Assembly (NCBI RefSeq): GCF_011761265.1
Contig: NZ_JAAOZB010000002.1
Coordinates: 1,176,319 to 1,240,318, forward strand
Direction of reading: 5' to 3'
DNA from: Microbacterium halimionae
GTDB taxonomy: Bacteria > Actinomycetota > Actinomycetes > Actinomycetales > Microbacteriaceae
Length of the DNA: 64,000 bases
Under the pieces are notes generated by a model. That model saw nothing but the letters and a program-made list of their open reading frames with translations, had not been told where the DNA came from and made no database searches. The first letter of the stretch is position 1. Each line of letters begins with the position of its first letter. Shown one piece after another: positions 50,603-62,896 of the stretch. The translations under genes and the position numbers were made by a program.

Positions 50603-52126
50603 TTAGCGCTGGCGCTTTTCGCGCACGCGCATGTTTGTGATGATCGGGGTGCCTTCGAAGCCGTAGACCTCGCGCAACCGGCGCTGAATAAAGCGACGGT
50701 AGCCCGGGTCGAGGAACCCGGTCGTGAAGAGCACGAATGTCGGCGGGCGCGTTGACGCCTGGGTACCGAACAGAATGCGTGGCTGCTTTCCACCACGCAA
50801 CGGGTGCGGGTGCTCGGCGACGAGCTCGGAAAGGAACGCGTTGAACTTTCCGGTCGCGATGCGCTGATCCCATGAGGCGAGAGCTACTTCGAGAGCCGGC
50901 ACGAGCTTCTCAAGGTGGCGACCAGTGCGCGCTGAGATGTTGACGCGAGGCGCCCAGGCGACGTGCGCTAGGTCTTGTTCGATCTCACGCTCAAGGTATC
51001 GGCGACGCTCGGCGTCTTCGTACTCGGGGGTGTTGAGAAGATCCCATTTGTTGAACGCGAGAACGAGAGCGCGGCCCGATTCGAGCACGAGGTCGATGAT
51101 GCGAACGTCCTGCTCACTCAGCGACTGCGAAACGTCAAGCACGACGACGGCAACTTCGGCTTTTTCCAGCGCCGCAGAGGTACGAAGCGATGCGTAGAAG
51201 TCGGCGCCCTGCTGCAGGTGCACGCGACGACGGATACCCGCGGTATCAACGAAGCGCCAGAGCTTTCCGCCGAGGTCGACGATTTCGTCAACCGGGTCGC
51301 GGGTTGTGCCCGCGAGCTCGTTAACGACAACGCGCTCTTCGCCGGCTGCCTTGTTGAGCAGCGACGACTTGCCGACGTTCGGGCGACCGAGAATGGCCAC
51401 GCGACGCGGTCCGCCGATCTCTTGTTTGGCGACGGCCGAAATCTCCGGCAGCACCTTCATGATCTCGTCGAGCAGATCGGCAACTCCGCGGCCGTGAATG
51501 GCCGACACCGGGTAGGGCGTGCCGAGACCGAGTGCCCAGAGGGCAGCGGCTTCGGGCTCGTGGGTGGCGTCATCAACCTTGTTGGCCACGAGGAACACGG
51601 GCTTGCCCGAGCGACGCAGCAACTTCACGACGTGCTCGTCGGTTGAGGTCGCACCAACGGTTGCGTCAACGACAAACATGACGACGTCGCACAGGTCGAT
51701 GGCGATCTCAGCCTGGGCTGCAACCGAGCGGTCGATGCCGCGTGCGTCGGGCTCCCATCCGCCGGTGTCGACGATCGTGAAGCGACGGTCCTGCCACTCC
51801 GAGCGGTACATCACACGGTCGCGTGTGACACCCGGTGTGTCTTCGACAACGGCTTCACGACGGCCCAAGATGCGGTTGACGAGCGCCGACTTGCCGACGT
51901 TCGGGCGACCGACGATGGCGACGACCGGCAGCGCCGGCAGGTACTCGACACCGTCTTCGCCGATGCCCATTTCTTGCAGCAGTGCTGCGTCGTCGTCGTC
52001 GAGTTCGTAGTCCGACAATCCTGCGCGCAGCGCGGTGGCGCGTCGTTCGACAAGCTCCTCGTCGAGGTTCGCAAGTGTTTCGACGAGTCGATCCTCGCCG
52101 CCCTCGTATTCTTCTTCAGTCCCCAT
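50603..52126 (-). CDS. der: Ribosome-assembly GTPase Der (EngA)
   Basis: A 507-residue protein with two tandem GTPase domains, each with a P-loop GRPNVGKS, and C-terminal KH-like domain ending IKGEKR-like basic residues ([11 protein letters not shown]). The start ATG 52126 has CGGGAGAA in front. Der matures 50S subunits. It is fused in order with cmk, overlapping by 11 bases, as in most bacteria. Confidence 0.95.
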   Translation of the reverse strand: MGTEEEYEGGEDRLVETLANLDEELVERRATALRAGLSDYELDDDDAALLQEMGIGEDGVEYLPALPVVAIVGRPNVGKSALVNRILGRREAVVEDTPGVTRDRVMYRSEWQDRRFTIVDTGGWEPDARGIDRSVAAQAEIAIDLCDVVMFVVDATVGATSTDEHVVKLLRRSGKPVFLVANKVDDATHEPEAAALWALGLGTPYPVSAIHGRGVADLLDEIMKVLPEISAVAKQEIGGPRRVAILGRPNVGKSSLLNKAAGEERVVVNELAGTTRDPVDEIVDLGGKLWRFVDTAGIRRRVHLQQGADFYASLRTSAALEKAEVAVVVLDVSQSLSEQDVRIIDLVLESGRALVLAFNKWDLLNTPEYEDAERRRYLEREIEQDLAHVAWAPRVNISARTGRHLEKLVPALEVALASWDQRIATGKFNAFLSELVAEHPHPLRGGKQPRILFGTQASTRPPTFVLFTTGFLDPGYRRFIQRRLREVYGFEGTPIITNMRVREKRQR

Positions 52127-52799
52127 GGTGTTCTCCCGTCTGGGTACGCACGATTTCGAGCACCGTGTCCACGGTGGTAGCGAAATCGAGATCAGTGGAA
52201 TCAACGACGGTCACGCCTTCGGCGGCCGTCAAAAAGTCTGCAACGCGCGCATCTGATGCGTCACGCTGGTGAAGAGCTGCAGCAACGGATGCCGCATCTT
52301 CGGTGGTCAGTTCGGCGCTGCGCCTTGCGGCCCGCACTTCGGGGGCCGCTGTCAGCAGCAGTCGCACGGGAGCGTCTGGTGCAACCACCGTGGTGATGTC
52401 CCGTCCTTCGACGACAACCCCCGGAGCGGTTGCTTCACCGATAAGGCGGCGAAATGCCGCGTTCACGCTGTCGCGGACGGCAGGAACACGGGCGACCGCG
52501 CTCACTGCGGCAGCAACCCGTGGCTCACGAATCGCGGATGTGACATCGGTTTCGCCGACCCGCACCCAGTACAGGTCTGGGTCAAGAGAGATGGCATACG
52601 GAAAGACAGTTGCGGCATCCGCGATCGCCTCGGCGTCTGCGGTGTCGACGTTCTCATCCAGCGCGTACCACGCGAGAGCCCGGTAGGCAGCGCCGGTGTC
52701 GAGATAGCCGAAGCCGAGCTTTCGAGCGACTTCTTTTGACACGCTCGACTTGCCGCTGCCCGCGGGGCCATCGATCGCGACAACAATCTGATCAGTCAT
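52116..52799 (-). CDS. cmk: Cytidylate kinase
   Basis: A 227-residue kinase: P-loop [12 protein letters not shown] at the start, [12 protein letters not shown], the CMP-binding [11 protein letters not shown] and [13 protein letters not shown]. It phosphorylates CMP and dCMP to diphosphates. It lies between tyrA and der. Confidence 0.95.
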   Translation of the reverse strand: MTDQIVVAIDGPAGSGKSSVSKEVARKLGFGYLDTGAAYRALAWYALDENVDTADAEAIADAATVFPYAISLDPDLYWVRVGETDVTSAIREPRVAAAVSAVARVPAVRDSVNAAFRRLIGEATAPGVVVEGRDITTVVAPDAPVRLLLTAAPEVRAARRSAELTTEDAASVAAALHQRDASDARVADFLTAAEGVTVVDSTDLDFATTVDTVLEIVRTQTGEHHGD

Positions 52800-53913
52800 G
52801 GAGGCTCGCAATCTTCCAGCCGCGGGCGGCAAGTCCTTCGGTCGCGCGCGTAACGACAGCCGGTTCCACGCTGATCTCTGCGAGGCCGAACTGTGCTCCC
52901 GGCGAGTGTTCGAGGCGCAAATCTTCGACGTTTACGTCGAGGTCGCCAAGTTCACCGAACAGGCGACCGAGCTGTCCTGCTGTGTCATCCACCATCACGA
53001 CGACAGTTTCAAACCGGCGGTTCTGGCCGTGCTTTCCGGGCAGTCTTTCCACACCCAGATTTCCTTGACGGATGGCGTCCGCGACAGCACGTCGCGCACC
53101 TGGCTCGTCGGGCGCCCGAAGAGCGTCGGCGAGTGCCGAGAGGTCGGTCGCGAGCGCGTCGAGCACATTCACGACGGGCGCCGAATTGCCCTCGAGTATT
53201 TGCACCCAAAGTTCTGGGTCAGAAGCTGCAATGCGCGTCGTGTCTCGAACGCCCTGGCCCGCGAGTGAAAGAGCATCGTCGGGCGCATCAACGAAACGAC
53301 CTGCCAGGAGCGATGCCACCACCTGAGGCACGTGGGAGATGAGCGCCACCGAACGGTCGTGCTCCTCCGGGCTCATCTCGACGAGCAGCGCACCAAGGTC
53401 GAGCGCGAGCCCTTCCACGAGGGAAAGATCGGCGGGTGTCGTCTCTTCATCTCGGCAGACGACCCAGGGTCGGCCACGGAAGATATCAGCGCGTGCAGCA
53501 ATTGCACCACCGCGTTCGCGCCCAGCGAGGGGGTGCGAGCCGATGTAGCGCGTCACGTCGACGCCGTCGTCTCGGAGCTGCTGCAACGGCTCGAGTTTGA
53601 TGCTCGCAACATCGGTGACAACGGCATCCGGGTATGTCTGAAGTTCACGCGCGATCACGCTTGCCGTCACGTCGGGCGGAACAGCAACGACAATCAGACC
53701 GGGCTTGTCGTCGGCTGTCGCGCGCCGACCGGCACCGTAATCGACCGCGAGGCGGAGCTGTGCGGGTGACGCGTCTTCGAGCGCCACGTCAACGTCGAGA
53801 GCGCGAAGCGCGTGACCGATGCTTGATCCGAGGAGTCCTGCCCCAACGATTCGAACGAGTCCGCTGGTGCGAGCCGCGACGCGAGGGCGCACAGGTGTGA
53901 TCTGCTCGCTCAC
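52792..53913 (-). CDS. tyrA: Prephenate dehydrogenase with C-terminal ACT domain
   Basis: A 373-residue NAD-dependent enzyme. The Rossmann motif is [14 protein letters not shown], and [26 protein letters not shown] are the active-site regions. The C-terminal 75 residues ([20 protein letters not shown]) are an ACT domain, expected to bind tyrosine for feedback control. It makes 4-hydroxyphenylpyruvate in tyrosine synthesis. Confidence 0.93.
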   Translation of the reverse strand: MSEQITPVRPRVAARTSGLVRIVGAGLLGSSIGHALRALDVDVALEDASPAQLRLAVDYGAGRRATADDKPGLIVVAVPPDVTASVIARELQTYPDAVVTDVASIKLEPLQQLRDDGVDVTRYIGSHPLAGRERGGAIAARADIFRGRPWVVCRDEETTPADLSLVEGLALDLGALLVEMSPEEHDRSVALISHVPQVVASLLAGRFVDAPDDALSLAGQGVRDTTRIAASDPELWVQILEGNSAPVVNVLDALATDLSALADALRAPDEPGARRAVADAIRQGNLGVERLPGKHGQNRRFETVVVMVDDTAGQLGRLFGELGDLDVNVEDLRLEHSPGAQFGLAEISVEPAVVTRATEGLAARGWKIASLHD

Positions 53914-54719
53914 TCGGTCTCCTGGTCCTGCGCTTCCTCCGCGCTCGTGTCATGGCCGCGCGAAAGTGTCAAAAGCGCGCCCTGCTCAACTGTAGTCAAT
54001 TCACGGGCGCGTCCCACGGGCAAAGAGCCGAGGCGCAGCGGGCCGAACTGGCGTCGCACCAGGTCAATCACCGGATGCCCCACCTCCGCCATCATGCGAC
54101 GGACGATGCGGTTGCGACCCGAGTGCAGGGTCAGTTCCACGAGGCTCGTAGCGTCGTCGCCATCGCCGCCCGACACGTCGATAACGCGCGCACGGTCGGC
54201 CGAGATCGGGCCATCTTCGAGTTCGATCCCATGCGTGAGGGTCGCAACCGTCTGTCCCGTGACTTTTCCGCGCACCTTGGCGATGTACACCTTGGTCACG
54301 CCAAAGGAGGGGTGCGCGAGTACATGCGCGAGTGCACCGTCGTTGGTGAGCAGCAAGAGACCGCTGGTCTCGGCATCCAATCGGCCCACGTTGAAGAGGC
54401 GCTCTTCCCAGTCCTGCGTGAAGCGACGAAGATCAGGGCGACCGTGTTCGTCTTTCATCGTGCTGACAACACCGGTGGGCTTGTTCAAGACGACATAGCG
54501 CTTGCTGGTGTCGAGCTGAATCGCGGTGCCATCGACGTCGACGAGGTCAGTCTCGGGATCAATGCGTCGTCCCAGCTCAGTGACGACCTCACCGTTCACA
54601 CGCACACGACCGTCGACGATGTAGTTTTCGGCAACGCGGCGCGACGCAACGCCAGCACCGGAGAGCACCTTCTGCAGGCGCACACCCTCGGTGCTGCGTT
54701 CGGGAGTGAGGTCTGTCAT
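53910..54719 (-). CDS. rluB: Pseudouridine synthase RluB-type
   Basis: A 269-residue protein with an N-terminal S4 domain (VRLQKVLSGAGVASRRVAEN) and the RsuA/RluB catalytic motif GRLDAETSGLLLLTNDG holding the active Asp. It modifies 23S rRNA. It overlaps scpB and tyrA by four bases each. Confidence 0.92.
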   Translation of the reverse strand: MTDLTPERSTEGVRLQKVLSGAGVASRRVAENYIVDGRVRVNGEVVTELGRRIDPETDLVDVDGTAIQLDTSKRYVVLNKPTGVVSTMKDEHGRPDLRRFTQDWEERLFNVGRLDAETSGLLLLTNDGALAHVLAHPSFGVTKVYIAKVRGKVTGQTVATLTHGIELEDGPISADRARVIDVSGGDGDDATSLVELTLHSGRNRIVRRMMAEVGHPVIDLVRRQFGPLRLGSLPVGRARELTTVEQGALLTLSRGHDTSAEEAQDQETE

Positions 54720-55276
54720 CGAATAACTTCCTGGTCGAATCCGTCAGCACCATCAGAGAGCAGCGGAGAAATGGGGGGCAGCTCGTCGAGCGAGTTGATG
54801 CCGAGATTGACGAGCAGCGCATCGGATGTGCCGTAAAGAATCGCGCCGGTTTCAGAATCCGTCGCAACCTCGGTGATGAGCCCGCGTGCTACCAGCGTAC
54901 GCACTACAGAATCCACGTTCACTGCACGGATCGAGGCGACCTGCCCGCGCGAGACGGGTTGCTTGTACGCAATCACTGCAAGCGTCTCAAGCGCCGCCTG
55001 CGAAAGACGTGAGGGCGATTGCGACGAAACGAACTCCGCCACCACCGGGTCGAACTCGGCGCGAACGTATAAGCGCCACCCTCCCGCGACTTCCCGCAGC
55101 TCAAATCCGCGGCGTCTGCCACCGCGCTCACCGTCGTAGTCGGCAACGAGTTCCTCGATCGCCTGTCGTACGGCCGGCATGGGCGCCGCGACTGCTGTGG
55201 CAAGGCTCACGAGGCTCTGTGGTTCATCGACCACGAGCAGGATTGCTTCGAGGCGGCCCGCAACATCATCGGTCAT
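54716..55276 (-). CDS. scpB: Segregation and condensation protein B
   Basis: A 186-residue protein with two winged helices (LEAILLVVDEPQSLVSLATA; SQAALETLAVIAYKQPVSRG, a hallmark). ATG 55276 follows CCCTGGGAGC. With ScpA it forms the kleisin complex on SMC for chromosome condensation. Overlaps scpA by 11 bases. Confidence 0.93.
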   Translation of the reverse strand: MTDDVAGRLEAILLVVDEPQSLVSLATAVAAPMPAVRQAIEELVADYDGERGGRRRGFELREVAGGWRLYVRAEFDPVVAEFVSSQSPSRLSQAALETLAVIAYKQPVSRGQVASIRAVNVDSVVRTLVARGLITEVATDSETGAILYGTSDALLVNLGINSLDELPPISPLLSDGADGFDQEVIR

Positions 55277-56090
55277 AATCTGCTCCCAGGGAGGCGAGGT
55301 TTTCATCAGACCAGCGTTCAGCGGTCCAACGCAGTGTCAGTTCACCCAACGGCTCGAGCTGCTCGAACGTCAGTGCGGCATGGCGATAGAGCTCCAGCAC
55401 CGACAAGAACCTCGCAACGACGACGCCGGGCATAGACACTCCGGCGATCAGTTCGCGAAAGCTCACGGTGCCGGCACTTCGCAGAAGGGTCACGACAATC
55501 GCTGCCTGCTCGCGAATACTCACGAGTGGTGCGTGAAGGTGATCGAGACCCACAATCGGAATCTCTTTCGGCGTCATCGCGAAGAGAGCCAGCGCGGCGA
55601 AGTCCCCCGCAGAGAGAGTCCACACGAGCTCAGGTGTTGCGCGACGGTATTTCTCTTCCAATCGCACCGAACGAGTGTGACGGGCGTCTTCAGCCTGAAG
55701 TTTCTCCGCAAACCACGTCGACACGTCTTTGAAGGCGCGGTACTGCAGCAACCGCGCAAACAGGAGGTCCCGTGCTTCAAGAAGCGCAACAGATTCAGCG
55801 TCAACGAATTCGCCCTGCGGCAGCAAGCCCGCGACCTTCATGTCGAGCAGCGTTGCGGCCACCACCAGAAACCCGGAGGCCTGTTCCATCTCTTCATCGG
55901 GATCCAGCGCCCGAAGATATGAAATGAATTCATCGGTCACCGTACTGAGTGCGACCTCGGTGATGTCGAGTTCGTGCTTCGAAATCAGCGTGAGCAACAG
56001 GTCGAATGGCCCGTCAAACACGCCGAGCGATACGCGGAATCCTTCGGCTGTGGTCTCTGTTCCCGATTCGGGATCAGGCGACAGCGCCAC
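55266..56090 (-). CDS. scpA: Segregation and condensation protein A
   Basis: A 274-residue kleisin starting at GTG 56090. FDGPFDLLLTLISKHELDIT at the start is the family signature, and the C-terminal winged helix (GELTLRWTAERWSDENLA) binds SMC. It overlaps the parA gene end by 17 bases. Confidence 0.93.
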   Translation of the reverse strand: MALSPDPESGTETTAEGFRVSLGVFDGPFDLLLTLISKHELDITEVALSTVTDEFISYLRALDPDEEMEQASGFLVVAATLLDMKVAGLLPQGEFVDAESVALLEARDLLFARLLQYRAFKDVSTWFAEKLQAEDARHTRSVRLEEKYRRATPELVWTLSAGDFAALALFAMTPKEIPIVGLDHLHAPLVSIREQAAIVVTLLRSAGTVSFRELIAGVSMPGVVVARFLSVLELYRHAALTFEQLEPLGELTLRWTAERWSDENLASLGADYDR

Positions 56091-56967
56091 GGGCCACCAG
56101 CTCCCGCGCCAGACGCAGGTATGCCTGCGCTGCGGGGTGCTCCGGAGCAAACTCGGTAATCGGCACACCGGCGACCGAGGCATCCGGAAACTTCACGGTG
56201 CGTCCGATCACAGTTTCAAGAACATCATCGCCGAACGCGTCGACTACCCGCTCGAGAACCTCGCGCGAGTGGAGCGTGCGTGGGTCATACATTGTGGCGA
56301 CGACACCATCGAGTGTGATTGAGGGGTTGAGTCGATCGCGCACTTTGTCGATCGTCTCGATCAGCAACGCAACCCCGCGAAGTGCGAAGAACTCGCACTC
56401 TAGCGGAATCAGCACACCGTGGCTTGCGGTCAGTGCGTTGACGGTCAGTAGGCCGAGCGACGGCTGGCAGTCGATCAAGATGACATCGTAATCACCGGCC
56501 ACTTTCCGCAGCACGCGCGAAAGAATTGTCTCGCGCGCAACCTCATTAACGAGGTGCACTTCGGCAGCTGACAAGTCGATGTTGGCCGGCATAATGTCGA
56601 GCCCCGGCACCGACGTCTGCACGATGACATCCTGCGGGTCACGCTTCGTGTCGAGCAGAAGGTCGTAAATGGTCGGCACGTCGTGGGTGTCGATGCCGAG
56701 GCCCGCAGATAGAGCGCCCTGCGGATCGAAGTCGATCGTCAACACGCGGCGACCGTATTCGGCAAGAGCTGCCGCGAGATTGATCGTCGTCGTCGTTTTG
56801 CCGACGCCACCCTTCTGGTTACAGAGGGCAATAATGCGCGCAGGCCCATGGGAATCGAGTGCAACAGGAGTCGCAAAACCCCGGTAGGGGCGACCTGTCG
56901 CTCCCATTGTGGGTGTCTCGTCCTTCTTCGGCGACTTAGCCGTGGACTTTGCTGCGCTGCCCGTCAC
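56074..56967 (-). CDS. ParA-family chromosome partitioning ATPase
   Basis: A 297-residue Soj-like ATPase starting at GTG 56967 behind AGCAGGAGA. The deviant Walker A is NQKGGVGKTTTTIN, with LTIDFDPQGALSAGLG and VILIDCQPSLGLLTVNA after. The N-terminus of about 40 residues is basic. It is not the oriC-linked parA but the paralogue conserved beside scpAB in actinobacteria; a role in nucleoid organisation is inferred. Confidence 0.93.
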   Translation of the reverse strand: MTGSAAKSTAKSPKKDETPTMGATGRPYRGFATPVALDSHGPARIIALCNQKGGVGKTTTTINLAAALAEYGRRVLTIDFDPQGALSAGLGIDTHDVPTIYDLLLDTKRDPQDVIVQTSVPGLDIMPANIDLSAAEVHLVNEVARETILSRVLRKVAGDYDVILIDCQPSLGLLTVNALTASHGVLIPLECEFFALRGVALLIETIDKVRDRLNPSITLDGVVATMYDPRTLHSREVLERVVDAFGDDVLETVIGRTVKFPDASVAGVPITEFAPEHPAAQAYLRLARELVARGAVA

Positions 56968-57057
56968 CGTTCTCCTGCTCTCACGTACACGATCTACTGA
57001 TTCTACCGGCGCATAGGCTTTCGCAATACCTGGCCACACCGCGCGTCCTGAGACGAG

Positions 57058-57960
57058 TCAAAGAGCGCGAGGGTGAGACGTCGCGTAAACGTCGCGCAGG
57101 GCGTCAATCGAGACGTGCGTGTAAATCTGCGTCGTTGCTACCGACGCGTGGCCAAGGAGCTCTTGCACCACGCGCACGTCGGCTCCCCCTTGCAACAGGT
57201 GGGTCGCGAACGAGTGCCGGAACGTGTGCGGGGACACATGGGCGGCAAGGCCCGCGGTATCAGCTGCAGCCTGAATGATGAGCCATACGCTCTGCCGCGA
57301 CAACGGTGCCCCCCGCACGCCGAGAAAGAGGCGTGGCGTCCCCTTACCGCGGCGCGCCAGCTCCGGGCGAGCACGAGAGAGATAAGCATCAAGCGCAATG
57401 CGAGCAAACGAGCCGACCGGCACCATCCGTTCTTTCGCGCCCTTGCCGCGTACCCGCACGATGTCGGCGTCGGTGAGGTCATCAACATCGAGCTGTACGA
57501 GCTCCGACACGCGAGCACCCGTCGCGTAGAGCATCTCCAAGAGAGCCCGGTCGCGGACACCCGAAATGGTTGACACATCGGGGGCGGCAAGCAGTGCTTC
57601 GATCTGCTCGATTGTCAGCGCCTTTGGCAGTCGCTTCGGCTGTACCGGCGGTCGCAGTTTTCCCGTGGGATCAGCGACAGGTGCCCCTTCAGCGCTCAGA
57701 AACCGATGATAGTTCCGCACCGACGACTGCAACCGGGCAAGGCTTGACGCCGCGGGCGGTGGCTCGGTATTTGCTCGCTCGGCCACGAAATCTGCGACGA
57801 TCGCGGGGGTCACGGCATCCGAATCTTCGATGTCTAAAGTCTTCAACCACGAGGTATAAACCTCAAGATCTCGTCGGTACGCCGAAACGGTGTGGTCAGA
57901 GAGCCCGCGCTCAATCGCTACATGTCGCAGATACGTATCGACGGCGCGATCAAGGTCCAT
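57058..57960 (-). CDS. xerD: Tyrosine recombinase XerD
   Basis: A 300-residue recombinase with the catalytic set in order: Arg in ATGARVSELVQL, Lys, His-x-x-Arg in SPHTFRHSFATHLL, His in LLGHASVATTQIY and Tyr in YTHVS. SAM-like N-terminal domain MDLDRAVDTYLRHVAIERGL. It resolves chromosome dimers at dif. It is a chromosomal gene and not an element integrase. Confidence 0.93.
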   Translation of the reverse strand: MDLDRAVDTYLRHVAIERGLSDHTVSAYRRDLEVYTSWLKTLDIEDSDAVTPAIVADFVAERANTEPPPAASSLARLQSSVRNYHRFLSAEGAPVADPTGKLRPPVQPKRLPKALTIEQIEALLAAPDVSTISGVRDRALLEMLYATGARVSELVQLDVDDLTDADIVRVRGKGAKERMVPVGSFARIALDAYLSRARPELARRGKGTPRLFLGVRGAPLSRQSVWLIIQAAADTAGLAAHVSPHTFRHSFATHLLQGGADVRVVQELLGHASVATTQIYTHVSIDALRDVYATSHPRAL

Positions 57961-57961
57961 G

Positions 57962-58546
57962 TCAGAGCGCGCGCGCCCCGCGTCGCAAACGCTCGGATGC
58001 CGCCAACACCCCGACGCTCAAAATGCCATTTCGCATGCGCCCCTCAAGCACAGCAGACACTGCCTCGTCGAGAGGCACCCACTCAGTGCGGATGTCTGCT
58101 TCTTCCTCGTCGCGGTCGAACGTCTCATCAGCAGCGCTGAGCCCACGTGCCAAAAACACGTGGATGACCTCGTCGTTGCCGCCGGGCGTTGTGAACACGC
58201 TCACGAGCGGTTCCCACTCGCGAGCGACAGCATCAACCTCCTCGGCGAGCTCACGCTTGGCAGCTTCCATCGGTGGTTCGCCCGCAACGTCAAGCAGGCC
58301 CGCGGGAATCTCCCAATCGCGCGTGCGGATCGGGTGCCGATACTGCTGAATCAGCAGCACACGGTTTTCGTCATCGAGTGCAACGACTGCGGCGGCGCCC
58401 GGGTGAGCGACGAACTCCCGCACCAGCTCAGCACCGTTGTAGCGGAATGTCTCGCTCCGCACGTCCCACACATGGCCCTCGTACACGAGGTCCGAGGCGA
58501 CGATGTCGGGAGTGACGTGCTCGTCGTGAAGTTCAGCAGAAGACAT
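57962..58546 (-). CDS. NUDIX hydrolase, ADP-ribose pyrophosphatase type
   Basis: A 194-residue protein with the N-terminal FRYNGAELVREFVAHPGAAA and NUDIX region GLLDVAGEPPMEAAKRELAE. The final Gly of the box is replaced by Asp (EEVDAVA), as in other actinobacterial members. It likely hydrolyses ADP-ribose. Located between xerD and pyrG. Confidence 0.9.
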   Translation of the reverse strand: MSSAELHDEHVTPDIVASDLVYEGHVWDVRSETFRYNGAELVREFVAHPGAAAVVALDDENRVLLIQQYRHPIRTRDWEIPAGLLDVAGEPPMEAAKRELAEEVDAVAREWEPLVSVFTTPGGNDEVIHVFLARGLSAADETFDRDEEEADIRTEWVPLDEAVSAVLEGRMRNGILSVGVLAASERLRRGARAL

Positions 58547-58549
58547 CCT

Positions 58550-60247
<1,698 letters not shown>

Positions 60248-60263
60248 CTATGCTATCAGCCCG

Positions 60264-61976
60264 TCATCGACTTCTGCTCGCCGACGACGAAGAACCGGCC
60301 CCGAGTGCGAGAAGCTCTCGTGCGTGACTGAGCGCTGCTTCCGAATCATCGAGGCCCGAAAGAAGACGCGCCATCTCGGCTTCGCGGGCCGCGCCGTCAA
60401 GCCTGCGAACACTCGATTCGGTCACTGTGCCATCGCTCGCTTTTACGACGCCGAGGTGGTTCCCGGCGAAAGCCGCGACCTGGGCGAGGTGCGTGACAGC
60501 AATAACCTGCGCTGATTCCGCCAGCTTCGCCAATCGGCGTCCGACTTCAATCGCTGCGGCGCCGCCTATTCCGGCATCCACTTCATCAAAAACGAACGTC
60601 GGTACGGGGTCAGTACCCGCAATCACAACTTCGATCGCGAGCATCACGCGGCTGAGCTCTCCACCCGACGCGCTGCGGGCGACGGGGCGCGGCTCAGCGC
60701 CCGGATGGGGCGCCAGTAGGAGGGCAACCTCGTCGCGACCAGTAGCGGTGGGCGCCGACTCAGAAACCTCTACGACAACGCGCGCGTCGGGCAGCGCCAA
60801 AGCATGCAGTTCTTCAGTCACCGCCTCGGCTAGTCGTGATGCGGCGTCCCGGCGTGAGGCGCTCAGCGTGTCCGCGGCGTCATCAAGCGCAACGGATGCC
60901 TCGTGGCGCTCCGCCTCGAGGCGGGTCACCCGATCGTCGTCATCATCGAGCTCGATAAGCCGCGCAGAGCCGATGGCCAACAGACCGATTGCCGCGTCAA
61001 TCGAGCCATGCGTGCGAACGAGTTCACCGAGCACCGCACGCCTCTCTTCGAGGGCAGCAAGTTCCGCGGGTGCTGCATCGTCGAGGTCCGCAAGATAGCC
61101 AGACAGGGTTGCAGCGAGATCAGTCGCGCGGTATCCGAGGTCGGCTGCCGCAGTTCCCGCTTCTGCCAGTACCGGATCATCGGCACGTTCAAGCGTCCGG
61201 CGCACTTCAGCCAAGATCGTGACGATATCTGGGGCGCCGTCTTCACTTGCAAGCATCGCGTGCGCGGTAGCGGCAGACAAGCGCAGCTCTTCGGCGTTAG
61301 CGAGTCGCTGTGCCCGTTCCGCCAACGCGGCGTCTTCGCCGGGCTGCGGATTTACGTGCTCAATCGCGCTGATTTGCGCGCGCAAGAGCGCGGCTTCTTC
61401 AGACCGACTCCCCCGATACGTCACGAGAGCGTCGAGTTCGTCGTTGATTTCGCGGTGGCGCTCGAACGAATCGCGGTAAACAGCAAGCGCCTCCGCAACA
61501 GGTGCGCCGGCGAAACGATCAAGGGCATCGCGTTGCGCACTGGCCGAACGAAGCCGAAGCTGGTCAGACTGGCCGTGCACAACAACGAGCTGGTCGGCGA
61601 TTTCAGAGAGCACACCAACGGGCACGACTCTGCCACCGACGCTCGCGCGGCTGCGGCCTTCTCGCGAGAGCGTGCGTGCCATTAGCAACTCCGCAGTGCC
61701 GTCACCGAGCGAATCAACGTCCCCACCAGCGTCGTGCACACGATCGGCCACTGCGCCACTGTCTGGCACGAGCCATGCGCCGTCAACGGAAGCCTGGGAT
61801 GCCCCCGCTCGTACCGCGCTCGAGTCAGCGCGGTTACCGAGCAAGAGGCCAAGCCCACTCACGACCATGGTTTTACCGGCGCCGGTCTCCCCAGTGATCG
61901 CCGTGAAACCACGCCCAATAGGCAATGTCGCATCTGCGATCACGCCAAGGTCGCGCAACCGCAGTTCTTCGATCAC
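60264..61976 (-). CDS. recN: DNA repair protein RecN
   Basis: A 570-residue SMC-like ATPase: Walker A ITGETGAGKTMVV near the start, long coiled-coil middle, ABC signature SGGELSRVMLAIE and Walker B FVFDEVDAGIGG late. It helps double-strand break repair. Overlaps nadK by four bases. Confidence 0.95.
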   Translation of the reverse strand: MIEELRLRDLGVIADATLPIGRGFTAITGETGAGKTMVVSGLGLLLGNRADSSAVRAGASQASVDGAWLVPDSGAVADRVHDAGGDVDSLGDGTAELLMARTLSREGRSRASVGGRVVPVGVLSEIADQLVVVHGQSDQLRLRSASAQRDALDRFAGAPVAEALAVYRDSFERHREINDELDALVTYRGSRSEEAALLRAQISAIEHVNPQPGEDAALAERAQRLANAEELRLSAATAHAMLASEDGAPDIVTILAEVRRTLERADDPVLAEAGTAAADLGYRATDLAATLSGYLADLDDAAPAELAALEERRAVLGELVRTHGSIDAAIGLLAIGSARLIELDDDDDRVTRLEAERHEASVALDDAADTLSASRRDAASRLAEAVTEELHALALPDARVVVEVSESAPTATGRDEVALLLAPHPGAEPRPVARSASGGELSRVMLAIEVVIAGTDPVPTFVFDEVDAGIGGAAAIEVGRRLAKLAESAQVIAVTHLAQVAAFAGNHLGVVKASDGTVTESSVRRLDGAAREAEMARLLSGLDDSEAALSHARELLALGAGSSSSASRSR

Positions 61977-62896
61977 GAAGCGTCTCCGTCCGGTCCACGC
62001 CAGCCTGATACCGGCAAGTGGAACTTTCGAACAAGTCGATCTGTAAAAGACGCCGGGTGCAGACGCGCAAGGCGCACCGGTCGAGCCGATTTACGCACGA
62101 CCACCCGCGCGCCGGGCGGCAACTCGTGGGAGCGACGCCCGTCACACCACAAAATGCCGGTTCCGTTGGTTCGCTGCAAGAGCTCAATTGCGACTCTTGC
62201 ATCGGGGTTGATCACGAGCGGTTTCGCGAACAGGGCGTGGGCCGATAGCGGGACGACAGCGATCGCCTGCACGCCGGGCCAGATCACCGGTCCACCGGCC
62301 GAGAAGTTATACGCCGTCGAACCTGTCGGGGTAGACACAACGACGCCATCGCAGCCAAACGCAGTCAGCGGACGTTCATCCACCTCGACAACGACCTCCA
62401 GCATCCGCTCCCGCGACGCTTTCTCTACCGTTGCTTCGTTGAGAGCCCATGTCTCGTAGACGACCTCGCCCGAAGAATCCTTCACTTGCACCGCAAGAGC
62501 AAGTCGTTCTTCGACGCGGTAGTCCCGCGCGATTACTCGAGCGACAGCATCGTCCATGTCATCGCGTTCAATCTCTGCGAGAAATCCAACGTGGCCCATG
62601 TTGATGCCAAGCACCGGTGCGCGCACATCACGAACAAGCTCTGCGGCGCGCAAGATTGTTCCGTCGCCACCGAGCACTATCGCAAGTTCAATGTCGGTGA
62701 TGGCGACATCGCGGCCGAGAATGGCAGTGTCCGTGTATTCCGGAAGAGCGGCGATGAGGTCATCGCGATCATCTGCGACGAAAACTGCGCGAGCTCCCGC
62801 AGCACTCAACGCCGACGCCACCCGAACGGCAGCAACCACAGTCTCTTCGCGTAGGGCGTGCGCGACAACCAAAATGTTGCGTACGGTCTCTGTCAT
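61973..62896 (-). CDS. nadK: NAD kinase
   Basis: A 307-residue kinase starting at ATG 62896 behind CGGGAAG. The GGDGTILRA motif holds the catalytic Asp, and NEATVEKASRERML and PTGSTAYNFSAGGP follow. It makes NADP+ from NAD+. Coupled to tlyA by an ATGA overlap. Confidence 0.95.
   Translation of the reverse strand: MTETVRNILVVAHALREETVVAAVRVASALSAAGARAVFVADDRDDLIAALPEYTDTAILGRDVAITDIELAIVLGGDGTILRAAELVRDVRAPVLGINMGHVGFLAEIERDDMDDAVARVIARDYRVEERLALAVQVKDSSGEVVYETWALNEATVEKASRERMLEVVVEVDERPLTAFGCDGVVVSTPTGSTAYNFSAGGPVIWPGVQAIAVVPLSAHALFAKPLVINPDARVAIELLQRTNGTGILWCDGRRSHELPPGARVVVRKSARPVRLARLHPASFTDRLVRKFHLPVSGWRGPDGDAS

Noticed and set aside
53952..54836. A 294-codon plus-strand frame over rluB and scpB
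   Set aside because: Both underlying genes are well supported; this is the usual GC-rich antisense artefact.
57058..57960. xerD as a mobile-element integrase
   Set aside because: It lies in the conserved pyrG-xerD-parA-scp order and has no att sites next to it.
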